From the NCBI GenBank assembly GCA_948146395.1, contig OX411547.1:59481566-59545565 (forward strand): DNA of 64,000 nt. Reading direction: 5' to 3'. Shown here in pieces: positions 1 to 12,080 of this stretch. The DNA comes from Fragum whitleyi. Its lineage: Eukaryota; Mollusca; Bivalvia; Cardiida; Cardiidae. The notes beneath the pieces were generated by a model, which did no database searches, was not told the origin of the DNA, and saw nothing but the letters and a program-made list of their open reading frames with translations. Within the stretch, counting starts at the first letter, position 1, and each line of letters starts with the position of its first letter. The position numbers and the translations under genes were made by a program.

Positions 1-12
1 AAAATTATTATA

Positions 13-252
13 TGAGCATGTGCGTGACATTTCCAACAATTTCAAGTGTGCGCAAAGCAAAGACTCTGGCCAGCCTGTGTATTTGCACAGTCTGACCAAA
101 GACTTCACTATACACTTGGTAAATAGACAAGGTCTCAAAGTATTTTTCGACAGTCAGACGGTATTCTAATCGCACTTTAGGAGTTGCTAGTCTTCTAAAT
201 TATTGCACCTTTCACAAACGTCAAATTGTTGAAAATGACACACACAGGCTCA
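13..252. repeat. MITE family M1, copy 1
   Basis: About 240-bp inverted-repeat element. Left end reads TGAGC-TGTGCGTGACATTTCC followed by AACAATTT; the right end is its reverse complement, finishing in ACACACAGGCTCA. No coding capacity. The family recurs at 2303, 2787, 13153, 17725, 24828 and 40747 with the same ends and the same inner sequence (a short hairpin around TCTGGNCAG and TGCACAG). This fits a non-autonomous DNA transposon; the parent transposase is not in the window. Confidence 0.75.
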
Positions 253-259
253 TATTTCT

Positions 260-500
260 TTAATGCAAAAATGAGAGAAAATGTGAAAATGCCACGGAAA
301 TATTTTATTGCACGTAATTACTATGCAACATTCAACGTGACGTCATTTATTGGCTCTGCTTAGATGATGTCAGATAGGGCGAAAAAGACGAAAACAAGGT
401 ATAAGTTTTTGATAATTTCACTGGCTAGGTAGTAAGTTTATCAAACTAATAATCTACCGTTATTCCTCGATAGACCACCGAAAAGTATTAAAGAAACTAT
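260..500. repeat. MITE-like family M7, copy 1 (reverse, partial)
   Basis: Shares with 7290-7690, 22020-22470, 33115-33420 and 52440-52800 the block AATAACGGTAGATTATC next to a GACGTCAT stretch and a cAMP-element-like TGACGTCA. Here it runs in reverse (aatctaccgttattcc near 461). Noncoding. Confidence 0.5.
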
Positions 501-1010
501 CGCGTATTTTGATCATATTGTACAATAGTTGTTTTATCATCACCCTCCCTTATTATCACTCAAAAACCACTCCTTAAACTCCTTCAATTTTACTCCGAAA
601 TCATATCCAAAATCACCCCCCCCCCCCCCCTTGTCAATATCACGGTGTACATAACTGTTGGTGGCAATCTGTCCGAGCCCAAGGATCATGGCTATAGATC
701 AGACAACTTCATGTTACAAAACAGAAAAAATAATCTTCCGATCTCAGTCAACTCGAGATTCTCGCAGTGCATGACATTATTCATTCACATTCACATATAT
801 CATTAATAGATGTCAATTAACACCGCATTGGTCTTGTATTTCTCCAATCCTTTATTGATGGTCAAATAATTTGTGTCTCAGGGTTAGTTGTTCGTTTGTC
901 CTTTATTTCATCTCAGAATTTTCCTTTTCAGAATACAAATATTTTTAATACAACCTTAAACAAAGGGGTGCAATAAACCCAAATGACAATTTTTGATACT
1001 ACATTTATGT

Positions 1011-1450
1011 ACAGTTAGTAACATCGTGAAATTGACTTTCATCTTGATCAAAACCATTCTAAATCACTCGGTCAGCGCTCCATTTATTCATTCCAAACAC
1101 TCATCCAAACCATTCCACAAACGCTCCAAACTCACTGAAAAAGATAGTATCATCAAAGTCATTCAAAATTAGTAAAGCTAGATAAAGCGATTTCACTGAC
1201 AAAATTGAGATTGTAAGCGCCTGATAGGTTTCTAATAGACAGGAAGCTATTTATAGAAATTGTGTGCATATTTGAATAAAGGGGGGGGATAAATATCGAT
1301 AATTATGTTCAGGATGAACAAAATTAGCGATTTTGGAGTACTTTCCTTTAATTTCACACAAAAGTCGCAAAAGTAAACTCATTCAATTTCATTCCAAAAT
1401 CAATCAAAAATCATTCGTATTGTCACTTTTACGATGATGTCAACTGTAAC
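1011..1450. repeat. MITE family M5, copy 1
   Basis: A 440-bp element whose left end is ACAGTTAGTAACATCGTGAA and whose right end is the reverse complement, finishing in CAACTGT. The inner left part carries phased CATTCATTC and CTCACTCAAACC words. Further copies lie at 18376, 23640 (partial), 23875, 26805, 37716 (reverse), 45137 and 51195. Noncoding. Confidence 0.75.
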
Positions 1451-2302
1451 AACTAAACTTAGTTTCATAAGAAAGTGTGCACTTCCACTTTTTTATTTTT
1501 CTGATTTTTTACGAAATTGAAGGAACTCTTTCTTGTAAAATTATTTTCATATTTTAGATATGACCCTTCTTAAACGAGGCATAAAATACGATTTCGATAA
1601 GTTGCGAAAAATGCGGACTTTTGGTTAGCACATAAGATGTTCAGTTTAACCCATCTGAAATTTCCTTTCTTTACTTATTTTTGCTCAAATAGCTTTTCCG
1701 AGTTTGACTAGGGACTCCTTTACCGTTACAAACATAAGTTAGGCTTTACATATTGACGTTAAATTTGCGTTAACGTTAGAAATCTCTACGCTGATTGGCC
1801 AGTAACGTCAGATCAAACAGTGTAATGGCGTTCTACATTATTCATTGGTACTCAAAAGAGGATTTGCAAGTGGATGACTAAGATTTTTATTGGAACATGA
1901 TTACTTATTTCACTTTGTGGGGAGTTTTCTTCGCCTGGGGTTTAATTTTGCCCAACCACAAAATTTGCAGGTCAAACTACCCTGTTGCATGGCGAACAAT
2001 TTGCATTCATATGTGAATTTATTGCAAGGTAGGACACAAGAATTGAACTAAATGTTATCCCAGATTAATAATTCATCAACTGTAGGGTGTATCAATGTAC
2101 AATAGTTTCGAAATTTGTCATGCAAAATTTTGCGATGGTAAATGATGTAACTTCTTAGATATTTGAATTTTAAACGTGCACATTTTCTTTTGGAACTGAG
2201 TATATACAAATGAGTATAGAGCGAAAAACATCGTTATTTCAGTCTCGTTGAAACGATTTCATTATCCATGCGAGGACGTCATTTTACAAAATACATTTTA
2301 TA
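1451..2302. other. AT-rich intergenic stretch, no feature seen
   Basis: No open frame with recognisable protein, no RNA gene and no clear member of the repeat families listed here. Confidence 0.5.
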
Positions 2303-2542
2303 TGAGCCCGTGCATGACATTTCCAACAATTTGACAAGTGCGTGAGCAGAAATTATTGAGCAGCATAGATAGCGCAACAGTTTAATTAGAAGAATGCTTA
2401 AAATTCTCTAGATACTTTGAGACCATATCTATCTACAAAACGCAAAGTAAAGACTTTGATAAGACTATGCGCATGCACAGAGTAGCAAGTGTCTTTGCTT
2501 GGCGCACATTTGAAATTGTTGAACATTTCACGAACGGGCTCA
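2303..2542. repeat. MITE family M1, copy 2
   Basis: Left end TGAGCCCGTGCATGACATTT, right end in CGAACGGGCTCA. Same inner organisation as copy 1. Confidence 0.7.
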
Positions 2543-2786
2543 TATTATGATATCCATTCTCTTAGAAAAGCCGCCTAAATGACAAAAAATAGACTTAAAG
2601 TCCAATTCTTTAAATACTCTTTAAATTATTCTTAAAACAAGAAATATAATTATTTTGTTTCCCCGAAAAAAAGAAAGGCTTTGACCAGTTTGTGTTACTA
2701 TTTTACTAATCGAAACTGAAAGTAATCAAGAGGGAAACCATTGAGAAAAAAAATGAAAATTGCTTGTTTCGAGGAATTTTTCCATT

Positions 2787-3027
2787 TGAGCCTGTGCGTG
2801 ACATTTCCAACAATTTGCAATGTTGATGATGTGCAAACATTAAGCAGCATAGACATCTAAATACTATGAATAATAAAGTTACCTGATAGTCTACAGAAAC
2901 GTTGAGACCTTTTCTATGTACTAAGCGCTTAGTGAAGACTCTGGTCAGACTGTGCGGATGCACAGACTTGGTAGAGTCTTTGCTTTGCGCATATTTGAAA
3001 TTGTTGGAAATCTCACGCACAGGCTCA
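2787..3027. repeat. MITE family M1, copy 3
   Basis: The best preserved copy: TGAGCCTGTGCGTGACATTT at the left, TCTCACGCACAGGCTCA at the right. The short open frames on both strands here are by-products of the inverted repeat and not genes. Confidence 0.8.
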
Positions 3028-3214
3028 TTTTCCTTTCTTTTTTTTCAATATTATGCAGTCTATTCTCAAAGTTTAACGCTCGTCGGATTAACGTCTGCAA
3101 AATCTTTTAATTTGGATCTGTTTAAATTTTTTTGTTTTGTAGGTCATAGAATTTTCGGCAAATAAGATTACAAAGTGCCGTCATTTTAGCAATGTTTTCA
3201 TGAACGGCTCATAA

Positions 3215-3345
3215 ATGTGACACGTCATGCGAAAAGGGACCATCTGTGAGGTGCGTAAATTGTCGAACATGGTCAGACAGCGTAATCTGCGCTGTCTGAC
3301 CATGGTCGAAATTTTCGCACATATTTTTTTCAGAATCTAAAATGA
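3215..3345. repeat. MITE family M2, copy 1 (half element)
   Basis: Starts TGTGACACGTCATGCGAAAA followed by GGGACCATCT, then an inner hairpin in which GGTCAGACAGCG pairs with CGCTGTCTGACC. The right half of the element is missing. Full copies: 6629, 29550, 39533, 41906, 44127. Confidence 0.7.
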
Positions 3346-5695
3346 TTTCCTAGTATATAAATACATCGGTTCTCACTTTCCCGGAAAGTTGCAGAAGTTC
3401 GGGTAGCTGATTTGAGCATATGCCATCGCTAATTTATTTCTGGAGTCGACAAGGAAAGCACTCCGCCTTTGACGAACATTAATTGTATTTTTGAATTCAA
3501 ATCACTTCAAAATAGAAAATAATATATTACTTTCTTAAATAGTCAGTGTTATCTGTTTAAGGTTGGGAGAATTTATAATGACGAGGCTGGAGAATTTATA
3601 ATGACGAGGCTTTGATCAGATAACATTGCTATTTTAATACAATCAAATGTTATTTTGATTATATTGTAATTATTTTTCTGGGCTTAAACTTTCATAAAAC
3701 CTTTAAAAACAATGAAATTCAATTTGTAATTTAGTTCGGGTTATGATCATAAATATGCAAATTGTTTCTTTAAATAGACCGCCTGGTATCATTTCATGTT
3801 ATCAGGCATGTGATATCAGGTGACTACAGTCTCCATTGCATGATAAATTCCCATGGCAGATGATAATTTACGTTATATTCAATCTAAAGAAAATCATAAA
3901 ACACTCCTTAAATAATGCCCCGTTGTTCCTGCGTTTATTTCTCTTTCACGCTTTATTATGGAAATGAATTTTAAAAAGACTTCAGGGTTTCCAACCCGTT
4001 TTAGAAACAGTACTCCTTTTGGTGCAATAAAAACGTACAATCACAAACGCATTTAAATGAGCAGGCCTTAAATGGCTACCAAATAAGAATCAATGACCAA
4101 TCATTTATGTGAAGATCTGCAACGACGTCATACTTCTTTGTAGTTTTTAATCCAATGAAGGAGGGGAAATTGAACTGTTTACTTGAAATAGCATATAGCA
4201 GTTTTGAGGCGCGTTTAATAAGTGTTTTTGGGTATCATACTAAATACATTTACCTCAAACGACTTTGTGGAAATAATAAAGTTGTTGTCTGTATTGACGC
4301 TATTGCGCGCAAAAACGTGCCAAAGGTAATAATCGGGTCTATTCAATGATCATCAATGTGCTGAATTGCTTATTAAACCGAAAGGTAATAATGAAAAAGA
4401 TAGGGTGCGGAAACTGTTTTGTGCCTTAAACTTTTGTCTGACCATTTTATAAGAGGTTTCAATATATGCTCCTAAGGCCAATTCACCTATGACCACCTAA
4501 TATGACGTGCGTACCTTATTGTGAAATTGAAATTGGATTTCCTGTTTTCAGTGAGATTCGGAAGTAATTACATGCATTACCAAGCATATTTTGTGTCTTT
4601 AAAATTTGTTGACAGATTGTAACAGTATATAAAACAGTGTATCAATATCCTTGCTGCTTAAAGTTCCAATTTTAACGGTGAAGAATAAACTTTACGATGC
4701 ATTTCGATGGCTTTTAATTAATGATTATCTCAAGTATTACAAAAAAGGTATATGAAATCTAAAAAAAAAGTAAAAAAAAAAAAGTAATTTATATATCGAT
4801 GTTGTCAATCAAAAAAATAAACTAACCAATCAAAACACTAATTTATAATGAAGAGACCCTTGACATACGTTTTAAGCTGTTTCTTTTCAGATATTTTTTA
4901 TTTTGTACGAATTAAACACCATTGCTACATGAATACAGCTTGAATAACTGTGATAACGTCTCTTAGGTCACTCACAATCGAGTTTTTTATTTTTATCGGT
5001 GGTCATTGAATGGCGTTTTAATTTCTTAGATGTCATTGAGGTGTACGAGCGGGGCCAGTCTCTTGCTTTTTTGGAGTCTTCTGAAATAATTTTAAATATT
5101 GATAATGAGAAAAAGAAAACAGGCGGCAAATTAAGCATTCAATATGAGCCCTTCTTTTGCTGAATCCGGAATATTCCTGGTTTGACAGGAGGTAAAGACA
5201 ATGTGCAGACTGACTAGTTTAAACAGCCTGTTTTTCCTTTTCAAAAGCATAAATAGTTTAAACTTGAAAAGATCCCCCCCGACCCCCCCCCCCCTTTAAA
5301 AAAAATAAATTAATAAATAAATAAATAAATAAAACACACACACAACAACAACAAAAGCAACAAAAAACAACAATAAAGACTCACAATAAGTGCATCCAGT
5401 GCCTTTTGATTTGACTGCGAATTAATCAAGGTATTATTCAGTTATTTATGGGCGGTGGATTTCTTCGAACTTTGGCGTTATGTAGGCATTATGCACTTGT
5501 TTCTGGTATAAATCATCTTAATTCGGGTGTTATATAAACGTAATAAACATTGTTAGTTGACAGTTTTTAGCAAATGACACACGAGTTATTGCAACGGAAC
5601 TGCTTATAAGGTGTTGATTCACCCTATATGTGATATCTCTTTCATTCATTCATACGGAGAGCCATGGAAGCAAGTTATTGAAATATATTGAAGTG
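3346..5695. other. AT-rich intergenic stretch, no gene seen
   Basis: No supported gene. It holds a 24-bp direct duplication near 3570-3605 (GAGAATTTATAATGACGAGG twice), a poly-C run near 5274-5295, and A-rich simple sequence at 5296-5375. Confidence 0.5.
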
Positions 5696-5849
5696 ATTGA
5701 CGTATCCGTACAAGTTCAAAGGCATAGGTAAGTGTTTTCAGGCTATTAACATTGTGATTACATTACGGGAAAAGAAAAAAAATATATGTAATCATTTTAT
5801 TTCAAATTTCATGAACTGCAACCTGAACCAATTCAAAAAGTTTGCCGTT

Positions 5850-5990
5850 CAGTATTACCAGCCCTGCGTTCAGGATGGGCAAACTGTGCAAACTGTTTGC
5901 GAGTTAAACCCTTGCGCGTGCACTTGCTTGCAAAACGGAATATAATTTTCAAACAGTTTGTACCGGTTCGTCATACTTCACGCAGGACGG
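5850..5990. repeat. MITE-like family M12, copy 1
   Basis: Bounded by CCCTGCGTTCAGGAT and, at the far side, an imperfect CTTCACGCAGGAC. The middle carries AAACTGTTTGC and GCAAA words. Related stretches lie at 20607-20700, 33827-33972 and 43300-43420. Noncoding. Confidence 0.5.
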
Positions 5991-6020
5991 GTTATCTGTC
6001 CAGAAACGTTATAGTGAATT

Positions 6021-6183
6021 AAGGTTGTGGACTCGAAATAATTCCGCAACGCTTGGGAAGTTATGAACTTTAACAGTGTTAACCAAGGTTTCCTAATGAT
6101 TTTCATTAGGAAACCTCGGTCAACATTGTGAGCGTTCGTGAGTTCCGAAATGTTGCGGAATTATTACGGTTCAACTACCTTAA
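6021..6183. repeat. MITE family M3, copy 1 (160-bp hairpin)
   Basis: Almost the whole element is one hairpin: TTAAGGTTGTGGACTCG... pairs with ...CAACTACCTTAA. The centre is GGTTTCCTAATG/CATTAGGAAACC. Other copies: 23134, 25841, 33541, 43111 (partial), 50124, and a stub near 50525. Confidence 0.85.
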
Positions 6184-6628
6184 GACTATAAATCGTAACG
6201 CATTTACGACGCAAGTTTTGAAGAGTTAAATCAGATTATAGCAATCAAACACGTTTCATTTGAAACAGCCACACTTATTCTTTGTTTTGAATTATATAAA
6301 TAAAGATAATAGAAAAGGTGAGTGGCCCTTAAGTCTGGTACCAATTATTTTCAGTAGGCATGGGTCTATACTTTATTATTATGAAACAATCTATTTTGTA
6401 AAAATGAGAAGATATCATTTCAGATTAATTATACAACTTGAGAAAAAAAATGTTTTATATAAATCCTCCCTTTTATGCAAATTCTACATGTAAGAGTTTC
6501 ATTAATTTGTCTGTTACTTCGAAATTATCAAACGAGAAACGCGCATCAATAATCGTCAGTAAATTAGTAAGTATGACATATTAAGCTTTCTCGCGCTTAC
6601 TTTACAAAATACTGCTTGTTATTTATTT

Positions 6629-6881
6629 GTGACCCGTCACGCGAAAAGGAACCATCTCGGGAATTTTGTAAAATAGATATTTAAAAAAAACTTGGTTCTA
6701 GTACAGGCCAACCAGAGGTCGCATTTCAAAATTCTTGTACAGTAAAGTATGTTGATCATTATAGATCTAGAAAACTATTAAAAGGCAAAAAGTTGCGCCC
6801 CTGGTCCGTCTGCGCAGTCCGCGCAGTCTGACCAGGGTCTATACTTGACGCACTTCAAAGATGGTCCCTTTTCGCGTGACA
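6629..6881. repeat. MITE family M2, copy 2
   Basis: Full element: TGTGACCCGTCACGCGAAAA at the left and TTTTCGCGTGACA at the right. An inner hairpin of TGCGCAGTCCGCGCAGTCTG lies at 6809-6832. Noncoding. Confidence 0.8.
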
Positions 6882-7289
6882 TTTTTTGATGAATGGGTTT
6901 TCCATTTTCTAAAGTTTTGGCTTTTCTTTCCAGAAATAGTGCGTGAAAAAAACGTAGATCTGATTTTAAAATGCGTGATATTTTTTCAGACTTTTTTGCG
7001 CGAACAATGTAAAAATGTGTATTGTATAAAATGCGAAAAATTCTAACTGTAGAAACGATAATCTGGAGATTTTTTCTTAAATACACTGAGAGACCAAAGA
7101 AACGCAGCAAATTTCGGTGTTAGTAAATTTTCTCAGCCTTACTGAGCGATGTTGATTCTATCGTAAGGATTTAAAGTTAAATCATTACATTAGCAAAGTT
7201 AATACGAAATTTCATTTCAATATAATTAAACACTTTACAGTAGTGATCTTTAAGGGTAACTACCCCTACTTCTCAATATAACAATCATT

Positions 7290-7690
7290 CTTGAATGCTT
7301 TCGGTGGTTTATCGAGAAATAACGGTAGATTATCACCTGATAATCTCACCGCAAAAGTAGTGAAATTATCAAAAACTTATACCCTGCTTTTGTGCATTTC
7401 ATCCTATCTGACGTCATCTATGCGGGGCGAAATAAGTGACGTCACAATGAACGTTGCATAGCAATCACGTGCAAAATGACGCGCTTTACAAAAATATGTC
7501 ATAGAAATTTCACATTTTGTCTCATTTTTGCATTAAAGAAATAGAATAATCGTTTGTTTTTCGAGAAAGATCGATTGATATTTAATTTCATGGACAACGA
7601 AAGCTATATTTTCACTCGTGACTCCGCCACTCGTGAAAATATTTCTTTTGTTGTTCACTTAATGAAATGTGAACCGATCTTACACTGAAA
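7290..7690. repeat. MITE-like family M7, copy 2
   Basis: Contains AATAACGGTAGATTATCACC, TCTGACGTCATC, and near the other end a hairpin around CTCGTGACTCCGCCACTCG. Same order as at 22020 and 52440. Confidence 0.6.
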
Positions 7691-8579
7691 CAAACAATTA
7701 TCCCCTATGTCAAAGTAAAAGCTTAGTAAATTCACACCATTACTAGATTTTTATAACATCTGAAACAAAAATTCAACATTCTGTCTTTAAATTGTCCATA
7801 AATACAGAATTAGATTGCCCATTGTACCCCCAAAAGGCTTATTATAGTCATTGAAAGATGTAGAATCGTATTTAGGTTAAGCCTTCACAACCTTGTCTTT
7901 GTCGATTACTTTTCTAAGAAAACTACTTTGAGAGCATATCGTTGATCTAAACATTGATCACCTTACTTATTCGAGGTCCAATTATAGAATTTTAAGAGAA
8001 TAATGAAATCGTTAAAAATTTTAATGATACCTTGGCCATCTTTTTAAAAAAAACAATATTAATTATTCTGTAATTAAGATTTAGATTATCGATAATCACA
8101 ACGTTCAGGATATACTGTCCTTTATGGTAAAGGAATTTTGAAAAATTAATGATGAATTTGCAGATTCAATCAACTTCAAATTGACGTCATAACGAATACG
8201 TTATATTAATTGTAAAGTAGGCGAAAGCGAATATTTTTATTCTTAATGGCTAAAAAACGTATCTCAGAAGGTTTTCAATTTTTATGAAAGGTATTTGTAT
8301 GAATTACCTTATGTACAGGTATCTTGATTAGTGTTGTTTTTAAAAGTAGCATTTAGTCTTCCACTTTCTGGTGGCGGTCATGTGTTCACTGGTGTCGATG
8401 AAATTAACCCCAACGTGTTTTTTGTGCTTGCCAGGCGAGGGACTGTTGTTTCAGACGTAAAACTTACTGATTGACTCATTTTACGTTGTTCCACACCCTT
8501 GAAGTTTACAAGAACAATTATGTTCGTCGTGACGGTATTGCTCAATAGAGAAACCAAATATAGAGGATATTGAATGAGT

Positions 8580-8985
8580 GGTAATTGAATACTGAATTTA
8601 TTAAACAAGTCATTTATAAACAGGTAAAAACGAGGCTACGCCGAGTTTTTATCTGTTTTAGATGACGAGTTTTATAAATTCTGTATTTTATGAGCACAAA
8701 TTTTATATTCTGTTTATAATATGACCCGAATTTTAGCGAAAAATCGTCAAAATTCTTGAAATTCAACGTTTCAATTTTCCGCGAAACTTATAACGCCGTT
8801 TGAAAATGACGTCATAAAACATAGATTATGACGTCATTTTCGCAGTTACAAAATAGCGTTGCTATTCGCTCTGAGCTCATTTGCATAGTTATTCCACTAG
8901 TGGAATAACACTCGTGTAATATCAAAAATATTCAACGGTTTTATATTGCTACCGCGACGTAGGTCATATTATAATTTCTATTAAT
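8580..8985. repeat. MITE-like family M8, copy 1
   Basis: About 400 bp matching 44745-45115 end to end. Shared blocks include AAAACGAGGCTACGCCGAGT inside a hairpin, TTTATAATATGACC, AGCTCATTTGCATA, TTATTCCAC and CGACGTAGGTCATA. No coding capacity. Confidence 0.7.
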
Positions 8986-10159
8986 TGTAGTCAGAAATTG
9001 GTTACACACAAGGTTTAATCCAAAATTCGATTCTGAATCTTTCCATTATATAAAAAACGAAACTTTTAATTTTTATTCATTTTTTTTTTTTTTTTTTTTT
9101 TTTTTTTGCGTTTTAATGTCCCTCTGTGTAGGTTTTAAAGTTAACTTAATTTTGTATGATTAGCTTCATGTAAACATTTTCTAGTCTATTCTGCTTCATT
9201 TATGAAGCGTTATACTTCCGCTATTTCATTTATTTGAAGGGTCTTTGCGATATGACTTTTGAATTATTCAAAATTAATACTGTTCTAAAAATATCACACG
9301 AATGCTTGTTTCTTACAGTGGGTTAGTTTATATCGGACTCGGTTTCGACCCGAGTTAACCTGATTTTCATCAGAACGAGCTCGGTTTCGACTATAGTGAT
9401 GTCATTTTATCCCTTCAACCTCGACGCCTCTCATCCTGGGTCAGGCCGGTGTTACTCGGGTTCCAAAATGGCATCGAAAAAAGTGCACTACAAATCAATT
9501 ACGAAAAAAACAACTTTTTTCTTTTATTTAAACAACAAATATTTTTTTCTTATCTTATATAGTATTTTCCACGAGTTTATTTCATTTGCTAATAATTGCA
9601 ATCCAATAAAATAAAGAATTCTGATTGGTTTAATTCGCGTCACGTGGGGAAATCCACTGCACTTAATTTCTGTATAAAATGCAATTGGTCTTTCGGGAAA
9701 CCCCCGACCTTCGATCTGCAAGTCCTGTGTTGTAGGAACTCGAATTAACCTAGTTCTCGATCATCAACGCAACATTGCCATTTAATCTATTATTACTATA
9801 AATTAAGATATTTTCGAAAGAATTTGCGATTACAAGCCGACGTAAACTTAGAAACCAGCGATTCGACGAAGATCATCAAGCAACCCCTGAACATAGACCG
9901 ACCACGCCGTTTTCGTTTAAAAATACAGACTAACTTGGCAGAAACAAGTTTTTTGTCATAAGTACCTCTATGAATTTCAAAGTTGTTGTTTATTTGTGTA
10001 TCATTTGTTTTACTGTATGACATTTCACTTCGATAGCGAGATGAACAATACACGATCAAAAATAGATTGTGTAATATGTACGCGCAGAAAGTAGACTTGA
10101 AGCTTTAATGTTTGGCCGAGTATTTTAACAGTTTCTTCGATCTAGTGGATTGCAATTAT

Positions 10160-10318
10160 AAGGGATGAGTGTCTTTTTCACTGTGTTTTTTGGGTATAAA
10201 GTGCAATTGCCTTAGCACATGGCTTAAACATAACGCCCTACGGGCGTTATTTGCCATGTGCTAAGGCAATTGCACTTTATACCCCAATAAACGCAGTGAA
10301 AAAGACACTCATCCCTAT
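10160..10318. repeat. Near-perfect hairpin nested in the foldback element
   Basis: Left arm GGGATGAGTGTCTTTTTCAC... pairs with ...GTGAAAAAGACACTCATCCC. The centre is AACGCCCTACGGGCGTT. It may be a MITE that inserted into the larger foldback. Confidence 0.85.
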
Positions 10319-10680
10319 AATGTGATAACGATATTTCACGAGCTCATTAATTATTGTAGCGGTAAATTTGAAGTTTGTTAGTACCTCCACTGGATAACTC
10401 CGTTCACTTGAATGTCCTTTCTGCGCATGCATATTACAGTTAATTCAAAATTATTACATCATCTCACGCGACACCCGCGCTGCCATATGGGGGAAATTCA
10501 AATGGCAGCCCGGGAGTCGCGTGAGATGATGTAATAAACTAAAATTGACGGTAATATGCATGCGCAGAAAGGACATTTATGTGAACGGAGTTACCCACTG
10601 ATGGTAGTAAACAAACTTCACATTTACCACTACAATAATTAATCAACCGTGAAATATCGTTATCCCATTAAGAAATGTGA
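10319..10680. repeat. Second hairpin nested in the foldback element
   Basis: ATAACGATATTTCACGAGCT at the left pairs with CGTGAAATATCGTTAT at the right. Inner arms include TTTCTGCGCATGCATATTAC and, closest to the centre, ATTACATCATCTCACGCGAC pairing with GTCGCGTGAGATGATGTAAT. The loop lies near 10490. Confidence 0.85.
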
Positions 10681-11097
10681 TAAACTCGTGCAAAATACTA
10701 TATAAAATAAGAAAAGTATTTGTCGTTTAAAGTAATAGAGAACATTTGTTTTATGGAATCAAATTGTTGTGCACTATTTTCGGCGCCATTTTAGAACCAA
10801 AGTAACACCGGCATGACCCAGGATCAGAAGCGTCGAGATTGAAAGGTTAAAATGACATCACTAGTGTCGAAACCGAGGTCGTTCTGATGGAAACCCGGCT
10901 AACTCGGGTCGAAACCGAGTCCGATATGAACTTACCCATGAATTTCCCCAGTGAGATTTTGTTCCTTCGTGTATTCATACAGTGTAATCATGATATTAGT
11001 TTTACACCTCCATGAATTCAAATAAATCTCTCTTCATCTCTTATATAAAACTGCAAATAAATTTGACTCTCACCAAAGTGCACAATTTGACTTTGAC

Positions 11098-11130
11098 ATA
11101 GACCCATCACGCAAAAAGGGTCATCTGGTA
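11098..11130. repeat. MITE family M2 terminal fragment
   Basis: GACCCATCACGCAAAAAGGG, a solitary end of the M2 element. Confidence 0.5.
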
Positions 11131-11280
11131 ACTCCCTAATATACCGAGCACAAATGTTTAGGAATTCAGTGATCGTTGCATCTCTCAATTCAATAGTCGA
11201 CTTTTCTGAGATCAGCGACGCATCGCCGAGCTTTATCTTCAAGTCAAAACCTATCGGCTAATCATTGTCCGGGCTCTTGT

Positions 11281-11465
11281 TGGATAATATTTGTTCTTAC
11301 GATAATTAATTTTTTGCGTTAGTCAAAAATTAAAGTTGCTTGTAAAACCGTTTAAATTAAATAGTGCAAGGAAAAATCTTAAAATGAATGAAAACAACTG
11401 GTACAATTTTTCAGTTTGACTTACGATTAATTTTTTCGTAAGAAGTTTAGTAAAACGGGCTCCTG
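11281..11465. repeat. MITE family M6, truncated copy inside GPCR relic 1
   Basis: Ends at the right with GTTTAGTAAAACGGGCTCC, the M6 terminus, right before the GPCR-like DNA at 11466. The left terminus is missing. Inner words (AGTCAAAAATTAAAGTTGC, GACTTACGATTA) match 11697-11910 and 15686-15905. Confidence 0.7.
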
Positions 11466-11696
11466 GGTCCTGAAAATAATATCCCCAATCATTCTATTAT
11501 TCGGCACCGCTGGACCGAGAATCCCCCTTCACTTGAGAGGTTTCTAATTAGAAAAAAATATTTCTGTTTTTTAGGAAATAAAGGATTAAATCGTGATTAA
11601 TTGGATAGAAAAATTCTACTAAGTATGGTAGGCAATTTCTTCGATTTCGAGAACTATGTTCCCAAGGACGACATAAACTGTAGGATAACTTCCTGG
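11466..11696 (+). pseudogene. GPCR relic 1 (tandem partial copy of the 12081 gene)
   Basis: 11466-11514 matches the TM1 coding part of the gene at 12081 (CTGAAAATAATATCCCCAAT...). It continues directly into DNA matching the sequence upstream of that gene: a CT-rich tract, the acceptor TTTTTTAG at 11574, a 5' leader and an ATG at 11625. The frame runs 24 codons, MVGNFFDFENYVPKDD..., ending ITSW, where a MITE interrupts it. It is a tandem duplicate of the first 235 bp of the gene and cannot encode a receptor. Confidence 0.85.
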
Positions 11697-11910
11697 GGCA
11701 TGTTTTACTAAACATCTTACGATCATTTATTGCGAAAGTCAAAGATTAAAGTTGCTTCTAAAGTAGCAACTAAATTTAAAATTCTGCCATGCATCATCTC
11801 ATTGGAATCGTCTTCTAAAGAATCTAACAATGAAGGAAAACACCAGTTTCGATTTGTGATTTTGACTTACGATTATATTTTTTTCATATAGAGGTTAGTA
11901 CAACGGGCCC
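11697..11910. repeat. MITE family M6 inserted in GPCR coding sequence
   Basis: Termini GGCATGTTTTACTAAAC and GTTAGTACAACGGGCC are inverted repeats. The insertion separates ...ATAACTTCCTGG from CCTGGTCCTGAAAATAATA. Removing it with one short CCTG-type duplication restores the alignment to the intact gene (codons ITSW-ILKI). Other M6 copies: 15686-15905, and in reverse 27595-27722. Confidence 0.8.
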
Positions 11911-12029
11911 CCTGGTCCTGAAAATAATACCCCTAATCATTCTTGTATTCGGCACCGCTGGACCAAGAAATCCTCCTTCACTTGGCGGGTTTCAATTTAT
12001 AGAAAAAACACCTTTCTTTTTTTTTCCAG
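11911..12029 (+). pseudogene. GPCR relic 2 (TM1 fragment joined to the next copy's upstream DNA)
   Basis: 11911-11962 encodes LKIIPLIILVFGTAG, nearly identical to TM1 of the gene downstream. After that, homology switches to the leader and 3' splice site of the next unit (acceptor CCAG ending at 12029). This is the junction of the second tandem unit. TM1-to-TM1 distances are 449 bp (with the MITE) and 239 bp (without). Confidence 0.85.
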
Positions 12030-12080
12030 GAAATAAAGGATTACATCGAGATCAATTGGACAGAAAATATCCTACTTAGT
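12030..12080 (+). promoter_or_regulatory. 5' leader exon start and 3' splice site of the GPCR gene
   Basis: A long pyrimidine tract (CTTTCTTTTTTTTTCCAG, ending 12029) precedes 51 nt of leader before the ATG. The same arrangement in relic 1 supports a real 5' UTR intron. The upstream noncoding exon was not found. Confidence 0.55.

Larger units (their letters stand above)
9328..10936. mobile_element. Foldback (long inverted repeat) element, about 1.6 kb
   Basis: Arms of about 265 bp: 9328-9590 pairs with 10670-10936. Outermost sequence TTATATCGGACTCGGTTTCG is matched by CGAAACCGAGTCCGATATGA at the far end. Further in, CCTGGGTCAGGCCGGTGTTA pairs with TAACACCGGCATGACCCAGG. The interior holds two more complete hairpins (10160-10318 and 10319-10680). 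No transposase frame is visible, so it looks non-autonomous. The short open frames inside are not convincing genes. Confidence 0.8.

Noticed and set aside
4155..4349. A 64-codon open frame starting with ATG
   Set aside because: Short, no motif, isolated in intergenic DNA.
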